From Diplosphaera chodatii (lineage: Eukaryota > Chlorophyta > Trebouxiophyceae > Prasiolales > Stichococcaceae), in the NCBI GenBank assembly GCA_032358165.1, contig JAALGY010000032.1, positions 1,922,001-1,986,000 of the forward strand: DNA of 64,000 nucleotides, in the 5' to 3' direction. The notes beneath the pieces are model-generated. The model saw nothing but the letters and a program-made list of their open reading frames with translations. It did no database searches and had not been told where the DNA came from. The position numbers and the translations under genes are program-made. Position 1 is the stretch's first letter. Every line of letters begins with the position of its first letter. Below, piece after piece: positions 1 to 13,000 of the stretch.

Positions 1-3000
1 AAGCATTGCCCCCAGCAACAGGGGCAAGGCTCCCATGCAGTCGACTTGCAAAGGCGGTGCAAGTACAGGCTGCAGGCGGCCCGCACCAGGCCGGAGTAGC
101 GAGTCAGGTGGTCGGCCACGGGCTCCAGGCTGCGGATGGTGTCGTCAATGCAGGGGGTGCCGGCGAGGCGGCCCTCGCCCCGCACCACGCTCACGCGGCC
201 CAGGCCCAGCCGCGCCGCCCGCGCCTCCACCCCCGTGCCGCTGCAGGGTGTCAGAACAGGGATTGGCGCAGCTCTGCAGCACCGGCATCGCCTCTACGGT
301 TAACACGGGCCCCAGCTCGCCACAGGCAGCTGCATGACCGTGTTCCCCTTGTGCATCACAGCCTGCAGTGTGGTGCCACCAAGCAGCAGAACGACAGCCA
401 GCATGCCGCACCCTTGCAGCACTTTGTCGGCCTGCGTCAGCGCCACAAACTCTGCGTCGATGCCGAACACTGTTCCGGGGCGCGGCGCCTCGTCCTCCCC
501 CAGCACCGTGAAGTTGCGATCCACAGGCGCACTGGGCCCCTGCACCGAGACTGGTCATAGCACACTGCAGTTACCGGGCTTGAGCAGGCAGCAGTCAGAC
601 ATGCAGCAGCTCTCTGTGGGAAGCACACAGAAAGAAAGCACACAGGCCAAGTGCACCAACCTGCAGGGGCTGTGCCAGGCACAGCTCTCGAAAGGCGTCA
701 AACGTCAGCACTGGGGGCGGCGCTGCCACTGGCCGCGCCGCCGCTGCCTCCGGTGCATCTGCCTGCGGCAGGGGTGGAGCAGCCAGTTTGTATTGTGCTG
801 CTACACTCTGTGTCTCATTTCTCAACAACAGGGCAGGCGTCATGCACCCTGTTGAGGTGCCCGCAAGCAGCGCACCCGGGTGTAGTATAGCATGCAGGGC
901 GTCTTCTGGCCGGCATACGTCGCCTGGACCTCCTCCGGCAGCGTCTCCCGGATGACGAAGTCGTTGAACAGCATCCACTGCGCCGACGGCTGCGCCAGCT
1001 GCGCGTTGGTGGTGCTGGCGGTGCGCAGCGTGGACACCGACAGCCCACCCACCGCCGCAGCAAGCGACGAATGCCGACGTATCTGCCCCGCCGGCGTTGT
1101 CGGTGGCGCCTGCTCGTCGCTGCCTATGGCAGCGCAGTCAGTGTTGCAAGATACAGCATATTGCTGTTGCAACGCTGCCACAGCATGTTGTCATGTGTGT
1201 TCAAGAAAGCTCCTTCTCAAGACCAGTGGAGCTGAAAATAATGCTTGTACCTGCATCGTCCGCAGCTGCTGGAGACGACCGCCCTGGTTCTGCACCATTG
1301 GTGCCTGCTGCCTCCACATCGGCCTCACTCGCTGCTTGCTCGTCTGCGGAGCCCTGGGCTGCACTGCTGGCCTCAGCCACTGCCGAGACACCTGGCATGG
1401 TGCTGTCGGCGCGGTCCAGGGTGGGCCGGAGGTTCACCACAGCCGGGCCGCCTCGGCGGGGCCAGGGCGATTGGCCCGGCGAGGGCGGCGCGGGGGACTG
1501 CGCCACCCCGCGGTCTGCATCGAGGTATGCAGGCAGCACCTGCACAACACATCTGCAGTCTCAGCGCTGCGCACTTGCCTGTTGCCAGCACATTGCTCAC
1601 CATCAATATGGCCGCACAGGGGGCCATGTGGTCTGCTGCAGGGTGCAGTGGCGCACCTTGATGTGCGCCAGCAGGTGGCCGTCCGCAGTGGCGGGGTCGC
1701 CGGGCGGCTCGTCCTCGTCACGGACATGCGCGATGACCGCCGTCAGCTCGTACACTGCCCGCTGATTGCCCAGCGGCCCGCTGATCGTCTCAAGCAGCTG
1801 CTGTGCGGAGTCGCCTTCTGTGACATCGATCTGCATGTCCATAGAAGCTAGATGCTTGGACATGCACTTGAGTAGAGCCAAGTGGCAGACAGTGGTCTGC
1901 AGGGATGCCAGCAGCGCTTTGCATGCTCTTCTCGCTGGCTTGTTAGCCAGCTTTATGACGTCACCTGGCCGCCATCAGGGTCTGTCTCAATGGCCAGCGC
2001 CCACGGGATGGCGCTGGTGTCTGCAGGCGCTTGCCACCACAGCGGCCCGCCAGCTGGCATGCCGCAGCTGACCACCATCACCTGGTGCGCTCAACACCAG
2101 GTAACAAGCATGAGACAGGATGCTGACGGTGTGCCTTGGCTACAGCCCAGCAATGCAGGCAGCATGTGTGCAAAAGGAGCGGCACTTGCTGTGCACCTGG
2201 GGCAGGGCGGTGGGGCAGCGGCTCTGCTGCAGCAGCTGGTAGCGGCGCTCGTCATCAAACCAGCCGCGCTGCGTGCCGCCGTCGCCGCGCAAGCTGTCCG
2301 CCAGCAGCTGCGCAAACGTGGGCACCTCGCTGTGTGGAGCTGTGATGCCCCTGCAGCACATGGTGCGACCCTCTCTGTTCAGATGCTGTACAGCACACTC
2401 GCAGCAGGATGCCATTGTCGTGTCCGTCTGCAAGGGTGGTCTGTCTGGAACTGGTGACCATGCTGGATGTACTGCCGATCAGGGTGGTCTCGTGCTCACC
2501 GGTCAAGGGCGCCGCTGGCGGCTGGTGCGCTGCCCGGGCGCGCGGGGGATGCCGGCGCCGACCTGCTGCCGGCGTTCTGCTGCTGCTGCGGCTGCCTCAA
2601 CTCCACCTGCAAGCGCCAGGATGGCGCTCCTTGAGCACGGAGCTTTTGTCGTATGCATAGAGCAAGGTCCCTGCCAGGCCTACTGTTGACGGTGCGGCTT
2701 GCACACGCAAAGAGGGCCCGTCACCTGAAAGGTCCTCGTGTCCTGGGTGCGCTCAGCGCGTGTCCCGGACACTGTCACCGTGCGCTGCCGGACCCCCATC
2801 CCGAACAGGGCATCCACCGCGGTGCTGCCGCTGCTGTCTGCTGCCACGGTGGGCACGTCTGCAGATGCGTGTGTTGGCTCCCCTTCTGGCACTGCACCCA
2901 GTGGTGCACCTCATCGACGCATGCAAGTGGTTCAGACAGTGCGACAACACAGCTTTGCACACTGCCTCTGTTCTTTATGAGGTGAGCCATGCCGGAGGAT

Positions 3001-6000
3001 TACCTGGTGGCGCCGCTTCCCGGTGCAGTTGCTGCAGCAGGAAGCGCTGCAGTGACTGGATGCGGCGTCGTAGTGAGGTGTCCTTCGACAGGTCCACCAG
3101 TGCGTCTGCTGTCCCAGCACCCCGCTGCAGGTGCCCCTGCAGCACCACCGCTGCTGTTCATCAGGCTGCCCACCAGGTGAATCCGAACACCAGAAGCTGC
3201 AACGTTATGCAACCAATCAAGTATCGCATGATGCCGGAAGCCACTCAAGCAGTGGGCAGCGCTGTCACCTCGAGCAAGCCCAGCGCACTTGCCTCCCTGT
3301 TCTGCTTCAGCGCACGCAACAAGTTGCTGGCCTGCAGCGCGTTCAAGCAAACCCCTAGGCGACATGGCGGACACCCAAACTATGTTATGCCAAGCAGCTC
3401 GAATACAAGAGAACGTCCCGCAGTCTCACAGTGCAAGCAGCACACACCTGGCACGCCTGGCCCTTGGCAGCATACAGCATTCGGAACAGGAAGCCGAGCT
3501 CGCAGGACAGGCAGAACTCCCTGTCCACCTCGACAGCATGCCGCAGCATCGCCTCCCTGCATGTACGAGTGCACCTCCAGTGGCTGCTGCATGAGGCGAT
3601 CAGCGACCAGCAGTGCAACGTGCCAACGGGCAGTGGTGCAGCATCTGCCGGCAGGCTGTCTACCTGAGCTGCGGGGTGAAGTAGAGGACCTGCCACAGGG
3701 CGTTGGTGTAGCAGTTAGCGAGGTCGTTCTCCAGGCCGCCGAAGCGGGTGGCGTTGTGTGCCGAAAAGTCAAATGCCTCAAAGCGCGTGCCCGCCTGCTG
3801 CTTGATGCGGGCATACTGGTACGCCTCCGGAAGCAGCACGCCGCCCTTTGCTGCGCGCTGCACCCTCCGCTCCGCACGTGCCGCCGCACTGCAGACATGT
3901 GCACATGGCACAAGGGTCGACGCAGGAGCAGCCGCTTGCCTCCAGCTGCACTGGGATAGAACAGTACACTCCAAGGATCGCTTGCATGCTGGCGGCCACA
4001 TGCTGGTTCAGAGCGGTCATGGCTGTCGGGATGCAGCCTGCACTCAACGAACAGGATAACATGCTGCAGTAGTACCTGTCCGGGCGATCGCTGGCAAGTC
4101 GCAGGCGTGCCGCTCGCTGCGCTGCCACCGCGCGGGTTGCTATGCCAAACGGCACGCCCTTCCGGTAGTGTGGGTTGGGGATGTACGTCACAAAGTCTGC
4201 CCGCCGGCTGCTGGATAGCAGCGACGGGTCCACAACACGTGGCGGGGCGCCCACTGAACACATATCTTTTGGGTCGAAGTCCGACAACAGCTGGCCCTGA
4301 GGCGGTGCAAGGGCCATGTCAGCCGCATATGTTCAGACATCATTTGTGCCTCTCATGTGCACAACAAAGAGAGTGCGGTGGATGATGCCAAACAGACCTC
4401 GTCAGGGTAGTGCGTCTCTGCCAGGCTGAAGGAATCACGTTCCGTCAACCGCACCGCAGGCTGTGGCACAGCTGGAGGTATCTCCAGAGGCTGCATGAGG
4501 CAGCAAACCAGGGCGATGAGGTCAAAACCTGGGGTGCCGTAGAACACATCACGGTGCAGATGGGTTCACAAACCTGTGAGTACGAGTTGATGCGGGGCTG
4601 GTGGGAGAGCGCCCAGAGGTGCACATAGCCGCCACTGCCACCAAAGGCGAGCGCCTCCCCTGTTGACGCCATGCTGCAAGCTACCATGGTATCCCCTTCC
4701 AAATCCACCTATGTGCAAGGCTTGCGGTGCGTCAGCAGACAGCAATGCATGCGGGCATGACATCAGACGTGGCCGTCGCTTGCATGTGGTGCTGACCTGG
4801 TAGGTCTGAGCATACTGAGAGGTGCCCTGCGCGTCGGCCAAGCTGAAGATCCCAGAGGCTGAAGCCAGCAGCAACGTGCCAGAGAAGGCTGGGTGGAAGC
4901 GCAGCATCGCCGGCCCCGCGCTGAAGGGCAGCAGAGTCAGCAGGCGGGGCACCATGCGCACATCATACACCTGGGCCACATCGAGTGATACTGTTGGACT
5001 GGCGCCGTCGGGTTGCCATCCCTGGAGATGCGGGTGATGATGTGCGAGCACTGCTTGAACCCACCTTGACATGTGTTTCAGCCACCACTGTGCCCTGCCG
5101 TGTGCCGTAGCCGGCTGTGGCAACAAGATCTGCCTTTGCATCCATTGCAATCAGGCCCGCCGAGTGCGCCGCAGTGGCATGTTGCAACTGCACACAGGGC
5201 AGCGAGCCATAGGAAGGTCCGTGGCCTATTTGCATCCAGCATGCAATATGTCCGCTGCCATCATCCAGTCGGCTGACATCTGCACAGTCACCTTGAACCC
5301 CGCACGGGGATCCAACAGGGCAAACCCGCCATCCTCCAAGCCTGCCGCCGTGAGGCCACGTGCAACAGGTGCCCGCAGGATCACAGGATCTCCTTGGATA
5401 GCCGCCTGCAAAGTTCGCCCAGGAAGTGAACATCCTGACAACTGGAGCAGTGGGCAGCCGGCAGTTGCTGGGAGCACACTCCTGCACGACAGACCTGGGA
5501 CACCCTGCGGCTGGTGGTCAGGTCAACCACGTTGAGCGTGCCGCCCTGGCATCCCAGTACGACACGAGCTGAAACCCCCGGCTCGAGGGCGCACGCCAGC
5601 ATGGCGGCATCCTGCATGGCGCTCCAATGCTACTTCAGCACTCCACTCTGCTGCACCAGATGGCTGATGACCCCAAACAGGATGCCAGCGTTGTGCAGAA
5701 ACGCTGACCTCTTCCGCAGCAATGCTGGCCCGCAGCACGCCTCCGGGACCATGAAGCTTGAGATGCGCAGCTGACAAGGAGGTTGTGCCGCCGTCCGGAA
5801 AAGCCAGAAGCTGATCGATGCGCCCGTCGTGTGCCCTGCGATGATCATGTGACCGGACTTGCAACGTGCACCCGCCGTCTGTTCACATCATTTATGCAGC
5901 AAGGGCCCTGAGGCCTGATCATACCTTAAACATGAATAGCGCTTCAATTCTGGGCACTGCAGCGCATAGATGCCGCCGCTTTCTGTGCCAGCCCATATGA

Positions 6001-6238
6001 GCTCGTGCGCAACGTCGCACTCGAGTGACGTGATCTGCACATGAAGCTGGATGTGACTGCCAATCCACCATGAGCGATCCGACACCATGCTGCCAACATC
6101 AAGCCATATGACATGCCTAAAAACGTGATCGCGCTGCTGCACTGCACACCACACCTGCTCATCAGCACTCTGGTTCACTGGAACTGCCAGAAGTTCACCC
6201 CAGCCGCTGCTGCTGGAGTCCCCAGCATACGCCGGCAT
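1..6238 (-). CDS. PAN2: PAN2, catalytic subunit of the PAN2-PAN3 poly(A) nuclease (3' end cut by window edge)
   Basis: PAN2 trims poly(A) tails bound by poly(A)-binding protein in the cytoplasm. The start is ATG at 6238-6236 (MPAYAGDSSSSG). Domains in order along the minus strand: an N-terminal WD40 propeller (exons about 6238-4450, with segments such as ITSLECDVAHELIWAG and ALAFGGSGGYVHLW matching the family); a linker carrying NPHYRKGVPFG (about 4170); a ubiquitin-hydrolase-like (UCH) domain from FGGLENDLANCYTNALWQ (about 3730-3680) to WMLFNDFVIRE (about 970); then a DEDDh exonuclease beginning GIDAEFV (about 455) and SVVRGEGRLAGTPCIDD (about 150-200). The remaining exonuclease motifs lie off the left edge. 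Odd points: a Ser/Ala/Gly-rich insertion of roughly 100 residues (about 1545-1210) splits the UCH domain, and the UCH active-site positions are filled with Cys, His and Asn. It has many exons and is transcribed divergently from the next gene. Confidence 0.95.
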
Positions 6239-7006
6239 GCCGGGTCAAATTTCCGACATGGCTGTTGCGGGCACATGCGCGGTGTTCGGGTCCATTTGCA
6301 CATGAAAGCACACACGTACCAATACCGCGGGGCGTACAAGTCATGGCAACCACCGACGAGGAATCCGTTTCTGAAGGTCGCGATGGTCATTAACAAATTA
6401 CGTAATTGTTGTGTGACATTCTTACAAGTGCGTGCAGCAGTGGCAGCGTGCGTTCCAGGGCGAGTATCATCAGCTTTCGATGCACACCTTGAATGTTGAC
6501 AGTTGTCTGCTCGTCTCATTGTTTTGGTCCTGGACGGAAGAGTAATTGTGACCTTGTAATCCGTTCAAGCTACCCATGACGGGCTGCTGTGGCACTGTCA
6601 GTCAGCCTTCGACGCATCGTGCACATGCAATGTGAAGCCTGACACACGTGCTGTCAAGAAGTGAACTGGTGCTCGCGAACGGCGTCAGGAAGTAATATAC
6701 AGGCAACAGCTGGCGCCGCTGCACTGCAGCAGTCTGTGGAACATGCGGGGCAGTAGGTATGCAAGACAAGCTGGTTGAACTGCGCCATAAGTGTGAGCTA
6801 CCAATGTGCACTGCGTGTTATCGCCTGTGAACTCAACGACCAGAAGGCCCACTGCAGCGCATGTTCAGGCACGCCCTGCTTGTGGGGTGAGGGTAGACTT
6901 GGCGACGCACACACAGGGCTGATCCTGTTGAGTGTAGGCGTGCGTGGTGGGCGGGTCTGTAAGCCAGCTTGGCCGTGGGGCAGGTGGTGGTCGAAAGGCA
7001 GCAGCA
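6239..7006. promoter_or_regulatory. Divergent promoter region, PAN2 / SBNO
   Basis: 768 bases lie between the two head-to-head start codons, so both promoters and 5' UTRs must lie here. I see no clear TATA box. The tetramer TGCA is frequent. There is no additional coding sequence I can support. Confidence 0.5.
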
Positions 7007-10000
7007 ATGGACCCGACGGTGCTGCAGGTCACGTGTGGCAGCTGCAGCAACCAGGTCAATGTGCCGGCAAGCCTGCTGGACGGGTTGCTGCGTGCACGGA
7101 AGTTCAGCTGCCCGCACTGCGGCTCATCACAGCAGGTAAGTTTTGTCGCAGCACTGTAGGGTGACCAGGGCAACTTGAGAAAGTCTTCATGACGGAAAAG
7201 GATGGTGTCAGAGTGGCTCGTTGCATCAAACTGCGCAGGTGCAACTGCCACCAGAGACAGAGCAGTCGCTCCGGCAGCAATGTGCCGGCAGGGTCGCCGC
7301 ATCAGCCGCGGGTCCAATCCGACGGCACGCCGCCGTGCCCCATCATAATCACCACCAGGTAGCACACTAGGCTGACAGCAGACCAAGCCACAAGTGCTCG
7401 TTGCAGCGACTCTGTCGCTGGGAAGGCAGACCCGATGTGTATCTGCCTGTGCCACTTCACTGATGCTTGCCATGTGCAGGCGGAGAACTGCCACAGGGTG
7501 CAGAGCAGCCAGCAGCATGTCAGCTACGACTGGCAAGGAGGCAGCACAGCTGCGTGCAAGCGGCTGGCGGGGTGGCCATCTGCAGACCAGCCGCCCTTCA
7601 AGCGGCACCACCAGGTCACCAGCGGCATGGGGGGCATGGCAGCAGCTGTACCGACGTGGCAGAGGGAACCCGAGCCGGATCCCAACGAGGACGAGGGGGT
7701 GGAAGCCGAGGAGGATGCCAGCGCCACATTCATGGCAAGTCCAGGATCTCAGAGAGTGTTGAAGCTTCCTGTGTCGCTCCCAAAAGTGCACATTCACATC
7801 AGTAATTTCCCTCTCGGCCTGGGAACCAATGGTCAACGACGGCCATGAGGTCGTGACCCAAACCGCCGTGCCCCGCTGTGCTGCAGGAGTACAGGCCCGC
7901 CAAGCTGGACTTCGGCGTGCCGCACCCGGACCCGGTGGTGGAGACGGCGTCGCTGGCGTCGGTGGAGCCGCCGGACATCAGCCACGCCCTGCACCTGGAC
8001 GACCTGGTGGCCAGCGGCGGGCTGTCGGCGCTGCAGCTGGAGTCCATCGTGTACGCGTGCCAGCGCCACGAGCAGGCGCTGCCCGATGGCCAGCGCGCGG
8101 GCTTCTTCATCGGCGACGGCGCGGGCGTCGGCAAGGGCCGCACCATCGCGGGTGCGCCGCCGCCGCGTGACCGCCCGGAACGCATCGATGCACCAGCGTG
8201 ACCCCTGTGCCTCGCGTACTGATCGGCCTCTGCTGCAGCGGGAAGAGCTCCTGCCTGGCTGCTGCAGGCCTGATCCTAGAAAACTGGAGGTGTGGCCGGA
8301 AGCGGCATCTGTGGCTATCTGTTGGCTCCGACCTCCGGTTCGACTCCCGCAGGTGGGGCTTCTGCTTCGTTCACAGCAACACCTCCACCTGCATGCAGTA
8401 TGTGCACGTAGCTTGGGGTCGACCAGCACCTGATAGCTGATTGCGCACTGTGCAGGGACCTCGATGATGTAGGAGCCACAGACATTGCTGTGCAGCCGCT
8501 CAACAAGCTGCCATATGGCAGCCTGAATGGCAAGGTTGCAGAGGGCGTCATATTCTTGACGTATTCATCGTTAATTTCGTCTTCAGAGAAGGTACTGGTC
8601 CCCCTCCCCATGCTTTGCATGCATCACTGTCCCACTGCATCACTGCCAAGATTAACCAGCATTCTGGCGGTTGCAGGGTTCGTCTCGGTTGGAGCAGCTG
8701 GTGAACTGGTGCGGTGCAGACTTTGATGGGCTCATTGTGTACGACGAGTGCCATAAGGTATGCAGCCTCTTTGGCCCTCTCACTGCAGCATGCTGCGTGT
8801 GGGATGTGCAGCTCAGAAGCAGCTGATGTGCTCTCATCCTGCTGAGTAGGCGAAGAACCTGGTGCCGGACAGCGGCGGGCGCGCCACCAAAGTGGGGGAG
8901 AAGGTGGTTGAGCTGCAGCGGCTGCTGCCAAATGCCCGTGTCGTCTACTGCTCTGCCACAGGTCCGCTGTTGCTGTTATCACATCTCCTGCTTGACGTGA
9001 TGTGTGCAACTTCTGTCACATGACATCATCCTGCCACTTAGCAGAAAGGGCTGACGCCTGTTCGCTGGCCGTGCAGGTGCATCTGAGCCGCGGAACTTGG
9101 GCTACATGGTGCGCCTGGGGCTGTGGGGCACCGGCAACACTGCCTTTGCAGACTTTGCCAGCTTCCTCCAGGCGATCTCGCAGCGCGGCGTGGCAGCACT
9201 GGAGCTGGTGGCCATGGACCTCAAGGCCCAGGGCGTGTATGTGGCCCGCACCCTGTCCTTCGCCGGTGCGCGCGCCCTGCCTGGTTGTGTGACACGCGGG
9301 AGCGGCCGGCAGCCCGACATGGGCTGTTGCACACCGAAGCGGTGCTGCTGCAGGCGCCGAGTTCGAGGTGAAAGAGGAGGCGCTGGATGAGCAGCTCACG
9401 AAGCAGTATGCGGACGCTGCGCTCATGTGGTGCCAGCTGCGGCGCGAGTTCCTGTACGCGGCGGAGCTGCTGGAGGAGCGGGAGGCGGCGGCGGCCCCGG
9501 CGCGCGGCGGCCCCGGCGGCCGCAACCCGCGCCGCCACTTGCTGTGGCGCGCCTTCTGGGGCACCCACCAGCGCTTCTTCCGCCACATGTGCATGGCGTC
9601 CAAGGTGCCCCTCCGCCAGTCAGCACCTGCACTTGAGTCCCTCCTGCAGGCGTCTGGCGGCTTTACTTGCCGGCTATACTGTGGGTTATTGGCCAACATG
9701 CTGATCGTTGGGTCGCAATGTGGCGTGGCCAGATCCCGGCGCTGGTGCGGATGGCGAGCGAGGCGCTGGAGACGGGGCGCTGCTGCGTGATCGGGCTGCA
9801 GAGCACGGGGGAGGCGCGCACCGCGGACGTGGTCGCCGAGCGCGGGGAGGAGCTGGACGACTTCGTGTCCGGCCCCCGGGTGGGTGCCCAGCCCGTCCCA
9901 AACAAGATCCATGCACATGAGCATGCTGCGAGAGGAGCTGTCAGACCGTGCCTCCCCTCAATGTCGGAACCCTTGCCCTCTGTTTCCTCTACTGCACCAG

Positions 10001-13000
10001 CAGCAGAGCTTCGTGCAAACGCTGCACGCCTGCCAAATTGCCAGCCATTGAACATCCCAGCACTGGACCTCTCATGCTGCATGTGCATCCTGCAGGAGCT
10101 GCTGCTGAAGCTGGTGGAGGACTACTACCCCATGCCGGCGGACCCAAATGCGGATGTGAATGCAGCGCAGAAGCCTGCGCCAGCCAAGGGCAAGGCCCGC
10201 CGCCCCGACGCCCGCCCCTCCCGCAGGGTGGGCGCCATGTTGCTGGCAGGGTGCTCGCACTTTTGACTATTTACACTGCCACCTGAGCGTGAGCTTCCAG
10301 AGTGTGCAAACAGCTTTGCTGTGCTGCAACGTGCAGCAGTCAGCAGCGGCGGCAGCGGCAGCAGCAGCGGAAGCTGCAGAGGCAGACCTTGCAGCTGGAG
10401 CTGCACATTCACAGCAGCCGCAGCCAGGCAGCAGTCTGCATCGGGGCACTGCCAATGGCAGCTCGCACGGCAGCACGCATCACTCACATCCTTTCGGCAT
10501 CAGCAGTCCAGCTGATGCCGTCACAGCAGCAGCCCAGGTGAGCTAGTGAACCCCGTGTATCAAGCACTCGCTGCACGTGCACAGCCTTGAGCCACGAAGC
10601 TCAGCAGCAGCGACTCAATGGAAGGGTGCACCGAGCAGGAGCATTTCCACCAGAATTTCCGGGGCTGTGTGTTGCACAGGCAGAGCTCCGGTCGATTGAG
10701 AAGGAGCAGATGCTGCGTCACCACACGGAGGCGCAGCAGCGCAAGGACCAGGTTCTGCAGGCGGTGGCGGCGATGGAGCTGCCCAACAACCCGCTGGACT
10801 CGCTCATCGACCTGCTCGGCGGCACCTCGGCGGTCGCCGAGATGACAGGTGTTTCCCACTGAAAGCGACGTTTGTTTTTGGGCTGACGCCATGCCTGTCT
10901 GACAACGACCAAGGGCCGAGAGCGTCCGCAGCAGCACCGCAAGCGGTGCGCTGTCAGCAGCGCAGCATCAGCACAGCAGAGGGCGGAGATCAGGTCGCCG
11001 TGTGGCCCGTGCAGGGCGGAAGGGGCGGCTGGTGCGCCGGACGGACAGGGCGGGGGTGCGGTGGGAGGCGCGCAACGCGAGCGGCTGCGACGCCGGCGCC
11101 ACGCTGGACACCATCAACGTGCACGAGCGCACGCTGTTCCTGGACGGCACCAAGCTCATCGCGGTCATCTCCGAGGCGGCGTCCGCCGGCATCTCCCTGC
11201 ACGCAGACAAGTGCGCTGTCACGCGCTGCTGGACTGCATGCTTACGACGGCTGCCACCCCTGCCACCCTGGCCACGACATTCACACACAATGATCTCTGC
11301 ATGGTAGCCCTGCTGGGGCCACCTCGCTTGTTCTTGACTCATGACCCCTGCAAGTGCTGCACTGCAGGCGCGCAAAGAACCAGCGGCGGAGGGTGCACCT
11401 CACGCTGGAGCTGCCCTGGTCGGCCGACAAGGCCATCCAGCAGTTTGGGCGCTCGCACCGCGCCAACCAGGCGCATGCCCCGCAGTACAGGTATGCCGCA
11501 ACACTTTCCACATGGTCAGTAAGGCAGCCATTCCACAGATGGCCCCCTGGCCTGCAAAGTCAGTGTAGAATTTGCCATGCTGCTGTACGGTCGATGCTGT
11601 TGCTGTGCAGGTTGCTGTTCACGCCGCTCGGGGGCGAGAAGCGCTTTGCTGCCTCTGTGGCTCGACGGCTGGAGTCCCTGGGCGCACTCACGCAGGTGCA
11701 CAGATGCACAGGGCCGCAGGAAGTTTGTGTGCTGGTGTGAGCCACTGCTGTGCACGCCACACCAGTAGCGGGCTGCCGTTGCTGCCACCCCCCGTGTTAT
11801 CATGGATTGCCCTGCGCCACGCTGCAGGGGGACCGGCGCGCGGGGGTGGGCTCCCAGCTGAAGGACTACAACTTCGAGTCGGTGTGGGGGCAGCGCGCGC
11901 TGAAGGCCACCTACCGCGGCATCCTGGAGGAGGAGCGGCCGCCCGTCACCCCGCCCGCCTGCCTGCCCACCCCCGACGGCCGCGCCCCCGAGGTGCCCGC
12001 CGCCCGCCCCCAGGCTTGCGCCTTTCAGCACTTGGTGGTGCCCTTCTGCTATACCTACACCCTGCCGACTGCTTAACTGCTTGGAGCTGTGCAGTCGCTC
12101 GGCGACCCCGAGTCCCCTTGACAGCCAGGCTTGACGGTGGTGTGGTGTGCGCAGATGTCGCTGGGCGTCTTCAACGGGCGGGCGCGGGCGCACCTGCTCA
12201 ACGTGGGCATCATCCGCCCGGCGGCGCACGTGTCCGCCGTCATGATCAACGAGTTCCTGTCGGATGACGCCGGCGCGCCCGTCGACTGCGGCAAGATCAG
12301 CGACCAGGACAAGAGCGACGTGCCCCGCTTCCTCAACAGGTGCCGTGCCACGAGACCCAGTAGGTAGCCATCGCACTGGTACTGCTCAAACGGGTGCTGA
12401 CGTCTACCAATAGGCGTACCTGCAACTTTGCACCTGGTTGACCAATGTGATTGCCGCTGACGTTCGAAGAGAACCACATGCAGCTGTTGCTGTTTATGAT
12501 GACGAGCATTTTGACATTGGTCACTCGTGTGCGGCTTGCTGCTGGCCAAACCTCTTGACGTGTTGAACGCGTGCAGGCTGCTGGGGTTGGACCCCGCGGC
12601 GCAGAAGCACGTGTTCGACACGTTCCAGGCGGTGCTGGAGGCGACGGTGGAGGAGGCGCGCCGGGAGGGCAATTACGACGAGGGCATCGTGGACGTGGCC
12701 GGCTCCAGCGTCGCCCTCACCTCCCCGCCGCAGACCGTCCGCACCGTGCGCCGCCGGCCCCTCGCTGTTGTGTCATCGCAACATGCTTCCACGTGTTGGC
12801 GCATGCTGATGCTGTAGCTATCGGTGCCTCCCTGTACGTGCCACACAGTCAGGCGCCTGTCATGCTGACTGCCGCTCTGCGCCTAGTTGCCAAGGTTGGG
12901 AGCCGACAATATGGTATGATGCCGTGCACCCTCCGCCATGGCTGCAGGATGAGCACACAGGCGCCAAGACGGTGCTGTACAGCATCGAGGTGGACCGCGG

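Noticed and set aside
892..1851. 319-codon plus-strand open frame
   Set aside because: It is antisense to PAN2 exons and introns that match a known family. The translation has no domain and is Cys/Arg/Ala-rich, as expected from GC-rich shadow frames.
2760..3959. 399-codon plus-strand open frame
   Set aside because: It runs antisense across several PAN2 UCH-domain exons and introns; no recognisable protein features.
6865..7836. 323-codon minus-strand open frame
   Set aside because: It overlaps SBNO exons 1-2, which encode a zinc ribbon and family sequence on the other strand. No domain was seen.
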